From Diaporthe sp. PMI_573 (taxonomy: Eukaryota; Ascomycota; Sordariomycetes; Diaporthales; Diaporthaceae): DNA of 64,000 nt. The translations under genes were made by a program, and so were the position numbers. Position 1 is the first letter of the stretch; each line of letters starts with the position of its first letter. The notes beneath the pieces are model-generated. The model worked only from the letters and a program-made list of their open reading frames with translations. It was not told the DNA's origin and searched no databases. Positions 1-11,630 of the stretch are shown here, in pieces. The DNA is taken from assembly GCA_021399435.1 (NCBI GenBank), contig JAJTUP010000138.1, positions 1-64,000 on the forward strand, written 5' to 3'.

Positions 1-1490
1 AAACTAGATGTCTACCTATAAACTCTAGTACAATCCCTCCCTATATTACTAACAAAATAGGAATTATAAATACTATTTAATGCTAACTAGACTATCTAGT
101 AGTTAAGTTTTATTAAGAGCAGGATATCTATATACCAGGGTAGCTCTCCTATACTAATTATCCAGGTAGTTAAGAAGTTTATAAAGGGTATACAAGTAAT
201 GGTACATTAGATTACTCTTTTAAATAATTAGGTTTATACCCTTAAGAAGGCTAATATTAGGCTTGCCAAGTACTGGAGGGCTAAAAGAAGTCAGGTCTAG
301 CTTAGAGGGGTACTTAGTATTGAGGATTCCTAGGTAATAATTAAAGAAAAATAAAAGGGGAAGCAACTAGCTAGTAAAATAGCTGGTGATGGTAAGGAGG
401 CGGTCCGTGGTGGATTGTCTAAATAATAATATGGTAACTATGGCGAGACTAGGTATAATATAAGAACTTGTGAGAAAGATGTAGAAGAGTCTAGTTATTC
501 AGATTCCAAGTAAATAATAGTATATTTTTAAGTAGTCCATGGCAGACTACCTAAATAGTTAGTCTAGCTAGTATAGATTAAGGTTGATCCTATATAGCTG
601 AAATGCTTTATTTTGGTAGGGAAGCTGATTTTCTTACTAAAAGTCGTCTACTTTAGACTAGCACTATAGTAGTACTAACCTCTCTAAATTGACTGAATTA
701 ATTAGAAATAAGGAATTTGAAGTAGTTAGTACTAATTAGTGCTAATTTTAACTAACCCTTTGGTACCTGGTGGGTGCTGGGGTTAGTAAAAGTTGGTTAA
801 GTTAGTAAAAGTATTCCACTAACTGGTATGACCCACTGACTAGTGAACCACGTTATAGTAAAAATATATTTAAAGGAGAAGGTTTATATTTTTAAATTAA
901 AGTCTTTTTAAAAAAGCTTACTATTATTAAAATAGCTAATTATAAGGGTCTTTTCTAACTTTTCTTTTATTAATCTACCCTTATTAATATTTTAACAATT
1001 AGCCGGCTTAATTACTTTAATAATAGACAGCTATATAAAGTTAAACTATAACCTAATATTCTTTTTAATAGCCACTCTAAGCTACTTTACTTTAACCTTC
1101 TAATACTTACGGCTTTAGAGAATAGAATAAAAAAAAAAGCTTTTAGCTACTTTTTTCTAAAAAAAGCAACCTTCTCCCTAGAGAAATCTATACAGGCCGC
1201 CAGAGCCCTAGTTTCCCAGCAGGTTAGAATGTAGCCAAGACTGTTTTAGTTTATTAAAAATATTGCCAATTGGTTCTCTTAATAGTCAAAAAGAACCCTT
1301 AGAAGCTTGGCGGCAACTTTATAATTAAGGCGGCCGGCAAGATAACTTTAAAATATTAAGTATAGAATATACTAGATCCTAGAGGCCAACCTAATAGATA
1401 TCTTATCCCTAACCGCTATAATGGCGTTATATATCTCGGTTTTACTATAGGGCTTTATAATAATAAGGTTAATGCCTAAAAGAAGTTTAG
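1..1490. repeat. RIP-degraded A+T-rich repeat block
   Basis: No usable reading frame exists here. The block is dominated by TA steps and TAG/TAA triplets, as expected of a transposon destroyed by C-to-T mutation on both strands. The stretch at about 670-850 is recognisably similar, in inverted orientation, to about 37925-38115, including a shared core around AATTAATTAGAAATAAG and GTTAGTACTAATTA. Both therefore belong to one dispersed element family. The exact element class and its ends cannot be fixed by eye. Confidence 0.7.
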
Positions 1491-3091
1491 TAATTAGGGA
1501 AAAAGTCCTTGTAGAGAAAACGTTAAGTTTATAAAGGATGGATATAGACGCGTATACATGTAAACGTGGGTGTGGGCTGGACGAGAATGGGGGTGGGCCG
1601 AGATGCGGGCCGAGTACATTATAGCGTCATTTGCCACTGCTGGAACTACAAGAAATCCAGTGGAACTCACATGGTGAATTACAGCATGTTCTTGAAATCG
1701 TAAGACTCTTTTGCGCAACCCGTGAGCTCGAAGAAAACATGCTGATATATAGCTTAAACACAGCAATTCACACTCACTTCGGGGACTCCTAAGACTTACT
1801 ATGACAAGAGAACTGACTCTGGCACGACACTGGGCCGGCATTTCTGTGGAGACTGCGGGAGCAAAGCTGTTTGCGACCACGCCCGTGATTGAGGAGATTC
1901 TGGTCCTGTTTAGCGGATCAGTTGATCAAGCGGCTACATGGTGGAAACCGAATAAAGGTGAACAGTCTTATGTGGAAGCTGCCCCTTTTCGCCATTCTTG
2001 ACCACTTCCATACTCACTCCCAGCGTCGCAGAGCAGTACCTCGAGACCAAGTCTCACTGGCTTCCAGACTTGTCTTTAGTCGAGAAGAAGGGCACCGAGG
2101 AGAAGCATGCCAGAGGTCCGCCGTGCCACCAATTCAAATTTTAGCATGATGTCCTAGCATCGAGTCATAGAGTTGGGATCATCGATCGCAGCCAGTCCCC
2201 GACAGTCTCTAGACACTAGCTAGTGGTGGCTGTAATCCAGCTTGCTACTGTATTTTGTTTGTGAATATGATCGCTTAGCTTTCCCGATATATACCCGAGA
2301 CGATATGTACGGTGCTTTTCAGCTGTAAACCTCCGAATAAGGACGCAAGTGGCATAGAGAAGTATGCGTGAGTGTAATAATCCCGAAATATGGAGGATGG
2401 ACATCACGGGGTCAGAGGCGCTCATCGCGAGATTCCCCTTACACCCTACCCCTGGAAGCAAGAACCGCTTCTAGTTAAGCTCGGATTCGTCTCCATTTTC
2501 CCAGGATCTTGATCATCTCGGCCGACTTCCAAACGGCAGGCTTTGGCGCGCTAATCCCACTGTGTCAATCCAAGTCAGATCAGTCTCAAGATTAAGCTTA
2601 CACGGGATATCCCCTCAGGGGTCACCCATGTACATGACACGTCAAGACGGCCAAGCCTTCTGACTCGAGTTTCACAACCGAGATGCGTGACAAGAGCGAG
2701 AGCATGTAGAAAGACAGCAAAATCTGCCTTAAAAGTTGCCTGTCGCCAAGACAGTGGCTTAGGGATCGGAATGGAACGATTTGTGTCGTAGGAATGCGGT
2801 TGCATGACGGTATGGCATATCCATGGCAGGTTTCATAGGTGTCTGGCGTCATCTGAACTCTTCGAACCTTGTTCTGCGATTGGACGACCTGAGGTTGAGG
2901 TCGACCGAACTTGAGTACAAAACCAGTGACAGATGCCATCCAAACGATGTTATTACGGATGACTTTCTAGTGTCATCAGACTGATTCTGCGATTCACCAT
3001 ACTACTTGCTCTCATTCTGTCTCTCTTTCTTCACAAGCTTGGCTGTGCCACTCACGACTAATTCGCACAATCTCCACCACAATACCACAAA
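1491..3091. other. intergenic, no supported gene
   Basis: Base composition returns to ordinary after about 1550. Open frames up to about 128 codons occur on both strands, but they overlap one another, mostly lack an ATG in good context, and show no signal peptide, domain or family motif. The last 100 bases upstream of 3092 carry CT-rich runs and CACCACAATACCACAAA just before the ATG, a plausible fungal 5' leader for the small secreted gene that follows. Confidence 0.5.
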
Positions 3092-3403
3092 ATGAAGTTC
3101 GTCTCCGTCGCCCTCGCAGTTACCGCCATGGTGGCGTTCAGCTCTGCCGCCCCCGCAAGGAATACCCCATCCAAGGCCTCGATTGCGGCCGATGAGCAAG
3201 CTCTTGAGGACCTGGCAGGCACGGCTGTCGACCCCAATCTTGAGAACGGCACAAGGCTGCTTAGCAACGGTCAGGGCCAGTGTGTGGCGGTTTCTGGCAA
3301 GGCCGTATGCTCTGACGAGTCAGGTGCTACGATGTAAGTCTCCTCTCCACCGAAGCATGCCACAGACAGAGGCTAACGACACTCTCACAGAAGCAAGAAG
3401 TAG
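3092..3403 (+). CDS. small secreted protein, two exons
   Basis: Exons are 3092..3333 and 3391..3403, encoding 84 residues. The start lies in the context CACAAAATGAAG. The N-terminus MKFVSVALAVTAMVAFSSAA is a textbook secretion signal with a likely cut after Ala19 or Ala20. The mature part is acidic and short, with two cysteines (in GQCVAV and AVCSDE) that could form one disulfide. The intron has a GTAAGT donor, a GGCTAAC branch site at 3371 and a CACAG acceptor. Splicing replaces a premature TAA with a short ISKK tail. No family is recognised. A secreted effector-like or pheromone-like peptide is possible, but nothing in the sequence proves a role. The signal peptide and intron make a real gene likely. 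Confidence 0.7.
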
Positions 3404-5661
3404 ACCAAAGGCTGGAGGTAGCTGTGTAAATTGGAAGCGGCAGGAGAAAAAACAGAAAAGGAAGCCAACGCCACTCCTTGGGCTCATAACATAATGTTGA
3501 GCTCGACTCTGTATGTCGATTAAAAGTATACCTGCAACAGACCAGAATCTGTTGCGAAGAATCTTGAACGCCGATCTATGATCCTATAAAAAGGGTAAAA
3601 AGGTATTGCGCTTATTTAACGTCCCGCTGTAAGGACGTGGCTTCCCAAAGTGGCCAATGGTAGAACGTACGCGCACAAACATTACGTGACCAATTTTACT
3701 TCCGTCCCCGGGTCAGGGGCACCACTTTCTTTACAGGACAACCGGCCCCCGCGCGTCCTCCTCCGGAGAGGGGGAAGGGGGTAGGACAACATAGTATAGA
3801 AGTACCTCCAGCCCTAGTACCATACAAGAATATAATACCAATAACAGTATGATTCCTATATAGTAGAGCTTTGGTCAAATTGGTAGCCCTGGCGGGAGTC
3901 AAACCTATGCCCTCTGTGTTTCTCGTAAAAGAAGAAGCCACGAGGGTAGCCCAGCACTTGTAAAAAGGGTATTTAACAGAAACCTTACAGACGGTTTCTA
4001 CCCAGGGTATTCTTTTAGTTCCTCTACTAAGCCGGAACAATAATATAGACAATGTATCGTATAGAATTTTACAGTAAATTTCGCTACGCAAAGCTTTGGA
4101 CAGTGACTTGTCAATATTCTGCACACCAGTGTGCTGTCAGAAGTCTTAGCGTTACGCTTAGTCTGAACGCATCGAATCCCTATGACCCACCAGTGAGATG
4201 GCGCATATGTCGGGGGCATGGCTATCGTGCAACACGAACAAACTGGACCAGGTCAAAACAGACGCACTGTAAAACAAAAACAGAGACCTGGTTTTCGGAG
4301 GCTCTGTTACAATGGCTATCGTTGGATATAACTACAGCATATAGACGTCGGCCTGTACTTGAGACTGAAAAGGAAGGTCGTTTTAGGGTGCAGGATGATA
4401 TTGACAGCTTAGGCTCTCAGGGCGGACCCAGTGCATGATCAGATGACTTTATAAGAGGTCCCATTCGCGTTGATTTCAAAATATAGTCTTTACCGAGGCA
4501 CAATCGATATACCACATTCTTCAATGTCCCTTCAATACTGATTGTTATTACGATCTTAGAGCCCGGTCCAAAAGTCACGCGCCCTTCTTCGTCATCTGCT
4601 TCCAATGGTTTCTCACCGCTTACACCAATCAGGCCCTTGATGAATATCTCAGGTAAGTCTTGCACCAGAGCGAGCACTTGAGATAAGTACAAGATAAGCT
4701 CGGGCAGAGATTCGATTCAGCTTGGTTGGTTAAGTCGGTCTCTGGCGCCAATAGGACGGTCACGTAACCATAGGCAGCATCCAGGTAACCGCTACAAATT
4801 AGCATAACCTAAAGTTAACTTGCTATCTTTAGACGAAAAAGCATTAAGTCTACTTTAAAAGCTATCTATCTTTATTGTTAATCTTAGCTTAAATGGCAAA
4901 GCCAAAAGACCTAACAATAAAGTCTATCTGGCTTTTTAAAACAAAAAGTCCAGCAATCGCCCTACAGCTCCCACATCTCCTACCGCCTTCCCTAATTGAC
5001 TACACCTAATTAATTACTAAGGCAACTCAGACCCAGCTAAGTTTTATCCCAAGTTCCCAAACTACTAGACATCTCTTAAATTCTATACTCATATCTTTCA
5101 GACTCTCTGTAATAAACTATCAATACATTCTATAGAGTTACGAGAGGTCACGTTTACTTCAAATCTCTTCAACTGTTATTCGCAGCCAAGTCTCCCCAAT
5201 AGTGGCCAGGCTAAACAATCTAAAACAAAAATCACAGAAGACTCTATACAATCAGTGAGGCTGTTATTTAAACAAGTAAGAGTAAAGTTTCGTCTAATAC
5301 TGCAAGAAACTAAGATTTTATAGATCAATTTATTAGAACAGAGTTTTATAGCTTCTGGCCTTCCTCCCTTCCCGCAACAAGTCACTGACCATGTATTACC
5401 CTCGAGTCTTGTGGCACGTAGTCTAGATTTAACGTCCACACCTGGGCATTGCATATATTGCAGCACTTCATCTTCACGAACCCGGGTAATTACCGGTAAA
5501 ACCTGTGCAGTCTCTAATCTTGTCCCACCATTAACGGGTAGGCCTCAATGAAAGCAAATAAACTGGTCGACCTCTTCTCAGACCATCATGTTTTAGCTTC
5601 GATGCTTTCTCCCTGTGCGAGATCGATGTCGTGCCGTCGGAGTTCCAGACATGGCCGCGAA
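3404..5661. other. intergenic and A+T-rich repeat relics, no firm gene
   Basis: 3404-3690 is likely 3' flank of the secreted gene. On the minus strand near 3880-3950 there is a tRNA-like B-box (GGTTTGACTCCC), but no tRNA fold. At 4417-4692 (-) lies an open frame of about 91 codons with protein-like composition (for example DDEEGRVTFGPGSKIVIT) but no ATG, signal or recognised family. It may be an exon remnant. 4800-5530 is A+T-rich and stop-rich, consistent with a RIP-mutated repeat. Confidence 0.4.
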
Positions 5662-6177
5662 TCACTTGGAAACGGTTGCTGGGCAGGGGGACGTATTCTC
5701 AGGGTCAAAGACTTCGTCCCCAGGAAACACCGGCCACATATCGTTGATTCGGTACGTTGTGGAGTTTTCTTTCGTGCCACTGACATCGACAAACCATGTG
5801 TTTGAGCGTGCAGGAAGTCCGTCTCTGGGATTGATCAAAGGCACGAATGTGAAGTTCCCAGTCGCGCCACATATCCTGCCGACGTCCAATAGCGCATAGT
5901 CGTCGCCAATGACCGCGCGAACTTTGTAGTCGGTAATGAAGTCGTCGCCGGGGGACTGTATATATAGTCCGCTCATTGTGATGAAGTTGTTAAATAGCAG
6001 CGAGAACCTGCCGCCACCATAATAAGGAATATAGTCTTCCTCTTCAATTGTGTTGATGTTGCCGTCTGTGTAGTTTCCAGCCCCACCGTAATTTTTCTGG
6101 GGCCACGGGTTCAGCTGCTGAGCCATTGCCGAGACGGCGAGCAGGATTGCCGTGTAAGCTGGAACGTGGGGCAACAT
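5662..6177 (-). CDS. secreted protein of unknown function
   Basis: One exon starting at the ATG complementary to 6175..6177, 171 residues. The first 20 residues (MLPHVPAYTAILLAVSAMAQ) form a signal peptide with a likely cut after AMA or AQ. The mature chain is acidic and rich in Tyr, Gly and Asn. It has potential N-glycosylation sites (NYTDG, NFTFV, NSTTY) and two cysteines, one in RICGAT and one in SPCPAT. Repeated hydrophobic strand-like segments (FSLLFNNFITMSGLYIQS, YALLDVGRICG, NTWFVDVSG) suggest a small beta-rich secreted domain. An intron starting at the terminal GTGATT (just after TTTCCAA) and ending near 5610 could extend the C-terminus. No family is recognised. Its position beside repeats suits an accessory secreted protein, but no function can be assigned. 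Confidence 0.65.
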   Translation of the reverse strand: MLPHVPAYTAILLAVSAMAQQLNPWPQKNYGGAGNYTDGNINTIEEEDYIPYYGGGRFSLLFNNFITMSGLYIQSPGDDFITDYKVRAVIGDDYALLDVGRICGATGNFTFVPLINPRDGLPARSNTWFVDVSGTKENSTTYRINDMWPVFPGDEVFDPENTSPCPATVSK

Positions 6178-7801
6178 TCCGGTGAGGATGATGAGAATGA
6201 AGATGAAGAAGGAGGCGTGAGTTGAGATACAGGAGCCCGGCGATGAGAAAGAGGAGAGGACTGGCTTAAATAAGCCCCTGGAGACTCACCATATCGTTCC
6301 ACCTCAGCGGTGAGGGTCCAAAAATTCGTATAGGCAGAAGCATGGATTGTGGAGCCCCTGAAGGTTGTGCCTGCGTTTAGTCTAGTTTGCGCAGGCTAAA
6401 ATCTAGTGTTGAATCCTCCAATGCTACGCCTATACGAGTTCCCAGGGCGGGGCTGCCGCATGGGCCCGACGAAATTAATGGCCCGTTACGGGAAAAGTAT
6501 TCCTCACGGGCCGACTTACAAGCGTCTTTAAAGGGACTTTTGGTGTCCCTCATTGCAATAAGGCTTTTCCAAATTGCACAGACCATTGTAACCGTTGTAC
6601 GCCAGACGGGAACGTTGCATGGTACCCTGAAAAAATTGGATCGAATTGCATGTTGAATCAATGGTGCGATTTCATGGTTGATGGCGCTGATAGAACTTAA
6701 AGTTGGAAGCCAGATATCAAGTTCAACCTCATCTCCTCAGGGGATGGTGGCTGTAGGCGTGGACGCGCACACCGAATGCTTGGCTGCCTCTACTATATCG
6801 TGGCTTCGGCCACACTATGTTTTTTTATCAACTGTTTATTGGTCTGTCTGCTGTCTGCTCAGCCTTCCGACTGCTCTTCAGCAGCCCTAAGCTCGTGTAC
6901 AAGGTCAATAATGGCTTTGTATGTCTGCTTATAGTCCTCCTTTGACGGCACCTTAAACTTTCCCTATGTCCTTGTGCCCTTTAATATCCCTTCTACCCAT
7001 TAAAACACGTCGGATTAATTGTCAACAATAAACCAATATATCTAGACTAGGATAAGATAGGTTTAAGGTCTAAGCCCTGCTATTTAAGCTTTAGATAGGC
7101 TATCTTTACGGGTTTAGCTATAAATAAGTTTCTTTTTATTCTCTGCCAGCTTAGTAGTAGCTTTATAGAAGTTTATTAGATATTAGTTAAATCTCTTAAC
7201 TATTTTAACTTCTATTAAAGTTAGCTGTGTGCTTAGATGCAGGCTATAGTGTTACTCTGTAGGCTTACTTAGTAAGGGTTTTCTTGGGATTTTATTTTTA
7301 TAGTTTTCTCGGAGAATTCTATAGAAGTATATATTAATGTAGGTATTAAGGGAAAGAGATATTAACTGGGACTATAGCTATAGAATTGTTATATTTTATA
7401 TAGAAACTGTATTAAGATAATTTAGTCTTTGCTATATAACTAATTGCCTTATTTACTATAGCAGATTTGTCTTAGGCTACTTATATTTATAGTTTATAGC
7501 GCTGCTATAAGTAGTTCTTACTAGCCTTGTCTATACAGCTGTTACAAGGATGTCTATGTTTTCTGGGCCACGTGCTATAATTATATTCTAAACTTACTGT
7601 TATCGGCATTGTTTTTAAAAATAAAACGCTGGGGTGTTTAAGCATTTACCACTATATGAAGGGACCGCCTACATACTGCTTAAGAAGCGTACGTACACGG
7701 ATTAAAAACGAAACCACCTAGCACACTAAGCAGCCAAACCCCAACGCTCAGATCAGTGCACCTGTGACACAAGGTCTCATATTCTACATTACTATTGCAA
7801 C
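6178..7801. other. intergenic with transposon relic
   Basis: 6178-6370 is the promoter side of the secreted gene. Overlapping open frames on both strands at 6377-6661 have no recognisable homology and are not called. From about 6796 a dispersed repeat begins, and 6900-7660 is A+T-rich, stop-rich relic DNA. 7660-7801 returns to ordinary composition and is the 3' flank of the mutanase gene. Confidence 0.5.
6796..6965 (-). repeat. dispersed transposon 3' end, copy A
   Basis: Read on the minus strand, an open stretch ends in ...IIDLVHELRAAEEQSEG-stop, followed by about 70 bases and a terminal hairpin GTGGC-TTCG-GCCAC at 6800..6813. The same coding end, with RIP stop codons, the same spacer and the same hairpin recur on the opposite strand at 39675-39810. 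This is the 3' end of a transposon family. The class cannot be decided from this fragment. Confidence 0.65.
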
Positions 7802-10800
7802 CTAAGATACAATATCCATGTCTCCGCTTTCCAAAGTGTCATTACCCAAGCCCCCGATCTTCCTGTTCGGGCCTGAATCCCGATTATCACACCCATAATA
7901 GTAGTCTATTGAAACCAAGCATCCATTTCCAAAATGCTTCGAACCACACTTGGAGCAGTCCCCATCTTTCCGAATGTCTTGATATGCAAACCACATGTCA
8001 TCGCCAGTAATCTTGCAAGCATTTCCGTCATTGTCAGTCCCCCGGATCTTGACACTGCAACCGAAGCCCTCGGCATTGGCCCAACAGTTTCCAGCACTTG
8101 CTAGGATGTCGCCGGATGTGTATATCTTCGAGCCGCGCTCCATCTTGTTGACAGCTTTGTCGCAGAATTTCACATTGGTAGTACTACAGAGGGTATCCCC
8201 TTTGCAGTCATAATAAGGCGACGGTGTTGGCGTGCCAGCGGGAGGGGTGGTGGTTGATGTCGGAGTCGGAGTCGGCGTTGGTGCGGTCAAACCAGCCCAA
8301 GAAGACCAACTTGACATGTAGTCAGCCGGGTAAGCCGATTCTGCGGCGAAGCCGGCGCTCATAGTCAGGATCTGGCTGTCGGCGTTCACCGTATCACCGT
8401 CCAGGACAGCACAAGTGTCGGCCGGGTTCCACGACAGATGGTCGTACTCGGTTGTGTTGGCGTCCATTCTGACGGTGCCATCTCCAAACATCTGGAACAG
8501 GCCGGGCACTTTGAAATACTCGCTTGCCGCATCGTCGCCTTTGACTGCTTTTGGTGGGGGCGGAGCGAGCGGCAGGTGAGGATACAAGCCGACTTTCTTC
8601 TGTACATACCTTGCTAGGGTAAACATGAGAAAGCTTTCAGCGTTCTGGACCGTCCAAAAACCTGTTCCGAAACCCCAACGAGCCAGCATCTTGGTTCCTA
8701 GCGGCTCGTACGCACGCATCCAATAGTCGATGATCCTCCCATCGTCGTTTCTCTTGCTGAACATCATTCTGACATCGATGATTTTAAAGTTGTCGCCGTA
8801 ACTTCCAGACTTCGAGACCCAGTCGATGTGGAGGAGCTCGTGAAACCAGGTGCCGCCTTGCGTCCATTTGTAATTATTCATATTATACCATGTCCTGGGA
8901 AAATTTTTTCGGTCGGCTTTCTTCATAGCATAGTCCAGTGTGTCCTCCCTGAAGTATTTTGGACAAAAGTTGATCATAGCTAAGCCATCTCCGGGGCCCT
9001 TGCTGATCGTATAGGCATATGGTTGACCGTCATTGCCTTCGTAGCAAGGACATCGACGATATGGATCATCGCAGCGGACATGAAGGCGCCAATCGAACCA
9101 ACCCGGAACAAAGAAATAGCCCGGCTGGATAGTGGCCAGGTTCTGAAAAATACTGTTAAACTTCGATTGCCACGATTCGGTCTCCTTTGGGGGGCCGAGG
9201 AATTCGAACGCCGGTATAGTTTGGAAATCGAGGCCGTTCTTTGACTCCTTGTGCATGAAGTTCATGAGCTTCCACGACTGCTGCCAGCCTGAGTAGACAA
9301 CAGCCTTCGGCATCTGCCTTGCATCTGTGCAACCCTCGAATCCTATCAACCTTGTCGCCAAATCGCTCAGATTGTACGTCTCAAAATCTGATATGTCGTA
9401 GCCGCTCAGCTCTAGGCCATCCTGAAAACTTTGCTCAAGCTCCTGGGTATTCACACCCTGCTCACATGAGCCTTGGGGACAGTATCCTCGAGGGCAAGCG
9501 AATGAGCAAAGCCCGGCGTCATGGCCATTTCCAATAGCCTTACCAAGGATAGTGGCGTCGGCGGCAGGAGGTTGGTTCAGCGGGCCGCGGCCCGTACAGG
9601 TGCAGATATGCATCGGACAGTAGCCATAATTGCAGGAGAAGCTGCAGAGGCCCTGGAATGCGCCACTACCCGTGCCTGCAGTGCAGGCATCCGGCAGAAA
9701 GGGAGAAACGGTTGGTATCGCGAGAGGTTCCTTGGTAGTTCCGCAAACTCCTGCAGGGCAATAGCCGTAGTTGCATGCGAACGCGCAGAGTCCGGAGTAG
9801 TTTTCGTTTAGGCCTGCGGCGGGATAGCCTTGCACGTTGAGTGCCTTCGGTAAAGTGCGTTGTCTACCCATCCTGGGATTGTGATACCACGTTAGTGTCC
9901 CTCCACATTAATAGAAAAACTCCTGTAAAAGGGAGGGAAATACTCACGCTGTACACTGGCAAGCACCCACGGGGCAATAACCGTAACTGCACGAGAAAGA
10001 GCACAGCCCTTTAAACGCGGTAACAGAAGTGCCATTGACACACACCTCGTCGCCCAGAGAGATGGGAGTGCCAGATGAAGAGGCTGAGCCACTTGCTGAA
10101 CCAACCCACATGTTCCAATGGTTCCCACTTGACCCAATGGCGGCTCCAGTGCCTGACAGGATAGACCGGCCAGAACGAGTGAGAGAGACGACAACTGGTC
10201 CAGTCCTGCCATCAAAATTGACAGAGCCATGGAAATGGCCCACATTGCCATCCGGCACGTCCGTCCAGCTTGCGGCGACGACTGTACCGCCGATACTGAC
10301 AGACACGTCTGCATGACCATTGAGTATGGCCGAGAAGAAAACACGATCCTGAACGACTTGGGAAGGTGGGAATTCGTATTGTAGCTGCAAGGCTGTGTTC
10401 CCTGTTGTTCCACCATCGTTTGTCGCTATGGCAGGTGACTGCCGGTACCAATATACGAGTTTTTCTTCAGAGATCGTAGTGGTGTTGTGTTTGTATAGGT
10501 CCGCGGCAAAGGGAAGTATTTCCCGGAACCCATCGTGAGGCATATTGGACACATAGTTAACAGGCGCTTTGCCAGTGACCATTGCTCCCATACCCTTCTG
10601 GCGAATAGGTCCGATATAGTGCGATTCGCCGTAGTCGTTCCACGAAATGATTTCCACCCATTCAGGCTGCAGGTAGTTGACTTGGGTCCAACGGTCTGCC
10701 CAAAGCGAATCACCACGCTATAAAATCACGGGTTGTTAGCACTGGCAGATAATGTAGCAAAATCTTGGTCCCGGCACTGGGAGGAGTGGGGGGAGGGGGG

Positions 10801-11630
10801 AGCAGGAGACACAAGGTTTGGAGTATATGAAGCATTGTAAAGTACTCACCCAAAGCCAATTCTTATTATACCCCGGGAGGTTAGTGTAGAACAACGGGGA
10901 CACGGGCATCATGTACGGTTTCCCGCCGAGGTACTGCATGTAGGATGCATCGACAAAGGTATCCATATCTTGATTGCCCCACGGCCAAGCCGACCACGCG
11001 AAGAGGCCGTCGGCGACGCCATTTTCCAGCGCCAAAGCAGGTTTGGCACCCAAAGAGGACCAGTCCGGGACAAAGAAGCAGTTGACAGATTTTTTGATGA
11101 TAGGCCAATCGCTCGCTCTCTCTGGACCTTCAAAGGTCGAGACAAATGGCTTGCCATTGTACTGATAATGGGCAGCGTGGGATCCGTAGCTTTGTAGGAT
11201 GCTGATGACTTGGTCTCGTGGCCAGAACCCATTACCCGCGTAGTCAAAGGAGAAGAAGAGTTTGAATCCAGTGGAGGCTGCCGCTTGAAATGCCAATTTG
11301 TACTGAGGCCCGTCGCCTTGGTCGTGTGCCGTATTCAGTGCAAATGCATCGATGCGGGCGGCTTGGGCAAGGTGTATTTCGTCTGCCCAGTCGGCCAAGG
11401 TATAATTCTGCGCGTTGGATACCTGTCGTCATAAACTGTAAGCCTGTGCCGTTTCAAACCAGCAGAAACTTGGTCGGTAGACAGTGCTAGAGAGCGTGGT
11501 CGACCATCAAGGTTTCAACAAAGTATTTGGGCAGAGACACTGGACACACCATGAAATGGGCAAACACCGCCTTCGCATCCGTACCACAGACACATAGTAG
11601 TGCCGCGGCTGCGGACAGAATCCACCTCAT
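7802..11630 (-). CDS. secreted GH71 mutanase fused to peptidase-like and KP4-like domains
   Basis: Exons (in coding order) are 11550..11630, 10850..11422, 9948..10717 and 7802..9872, giving 1164 residues. All three introns are GT-AG and keep frame. Residues 1-20 are a signal peptide. From about 22 to 430 the chain is glycoside hydrolase family 71 (endo-alpha-1,3-glucanase), with VFAHFMVSNAQNY, RIDAFALN, LFFSFDYAG, FEGP, GLFAWSAWPWG and EIISWNDYGESHYIGP. Four CBM24-like GLCSFSCNYGYCP motifs follow at about 455, 501, 549 and 595. Residues about 640-920 hold an HExxH zinc-peptidase signature (HELLH, 819-823), resembling fungal M35-like secreted proteases. A Pro/Thr linker (about 1005-1027) leads to a cysteine-rich domain (1028-1137) whose CKG, KCG and GC spacing resembles KP4-type killer-toxin domains. 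GH71 is certain, the peptidase likely, the KP4 label tentative. The CBM motifs on both sides of intron 3 argue for one gene. Confidence 0.88.

Noticed and set aside
3870..3955. tRNA gene on the minus strand
   Set aside because: A good B-box (GGTTTGACTCCC) is present, but the flanking GGTAGCCC words are direct, not inverted, so no acceptor stem forms and there is no A-box. At most it is a tRNA-derived repeat.
6377..6661. overlapping open frames on both strands
   Set aside because: Mirror-image frames of similar length, no motif and no promoter evidence. Most likely chance.
9944..11398. separate short genes for the mutanase region
   Set aside because: The pieces are exons of one gene. Introns with good borders join them in frame and GH71 conservation crosses the junctions.
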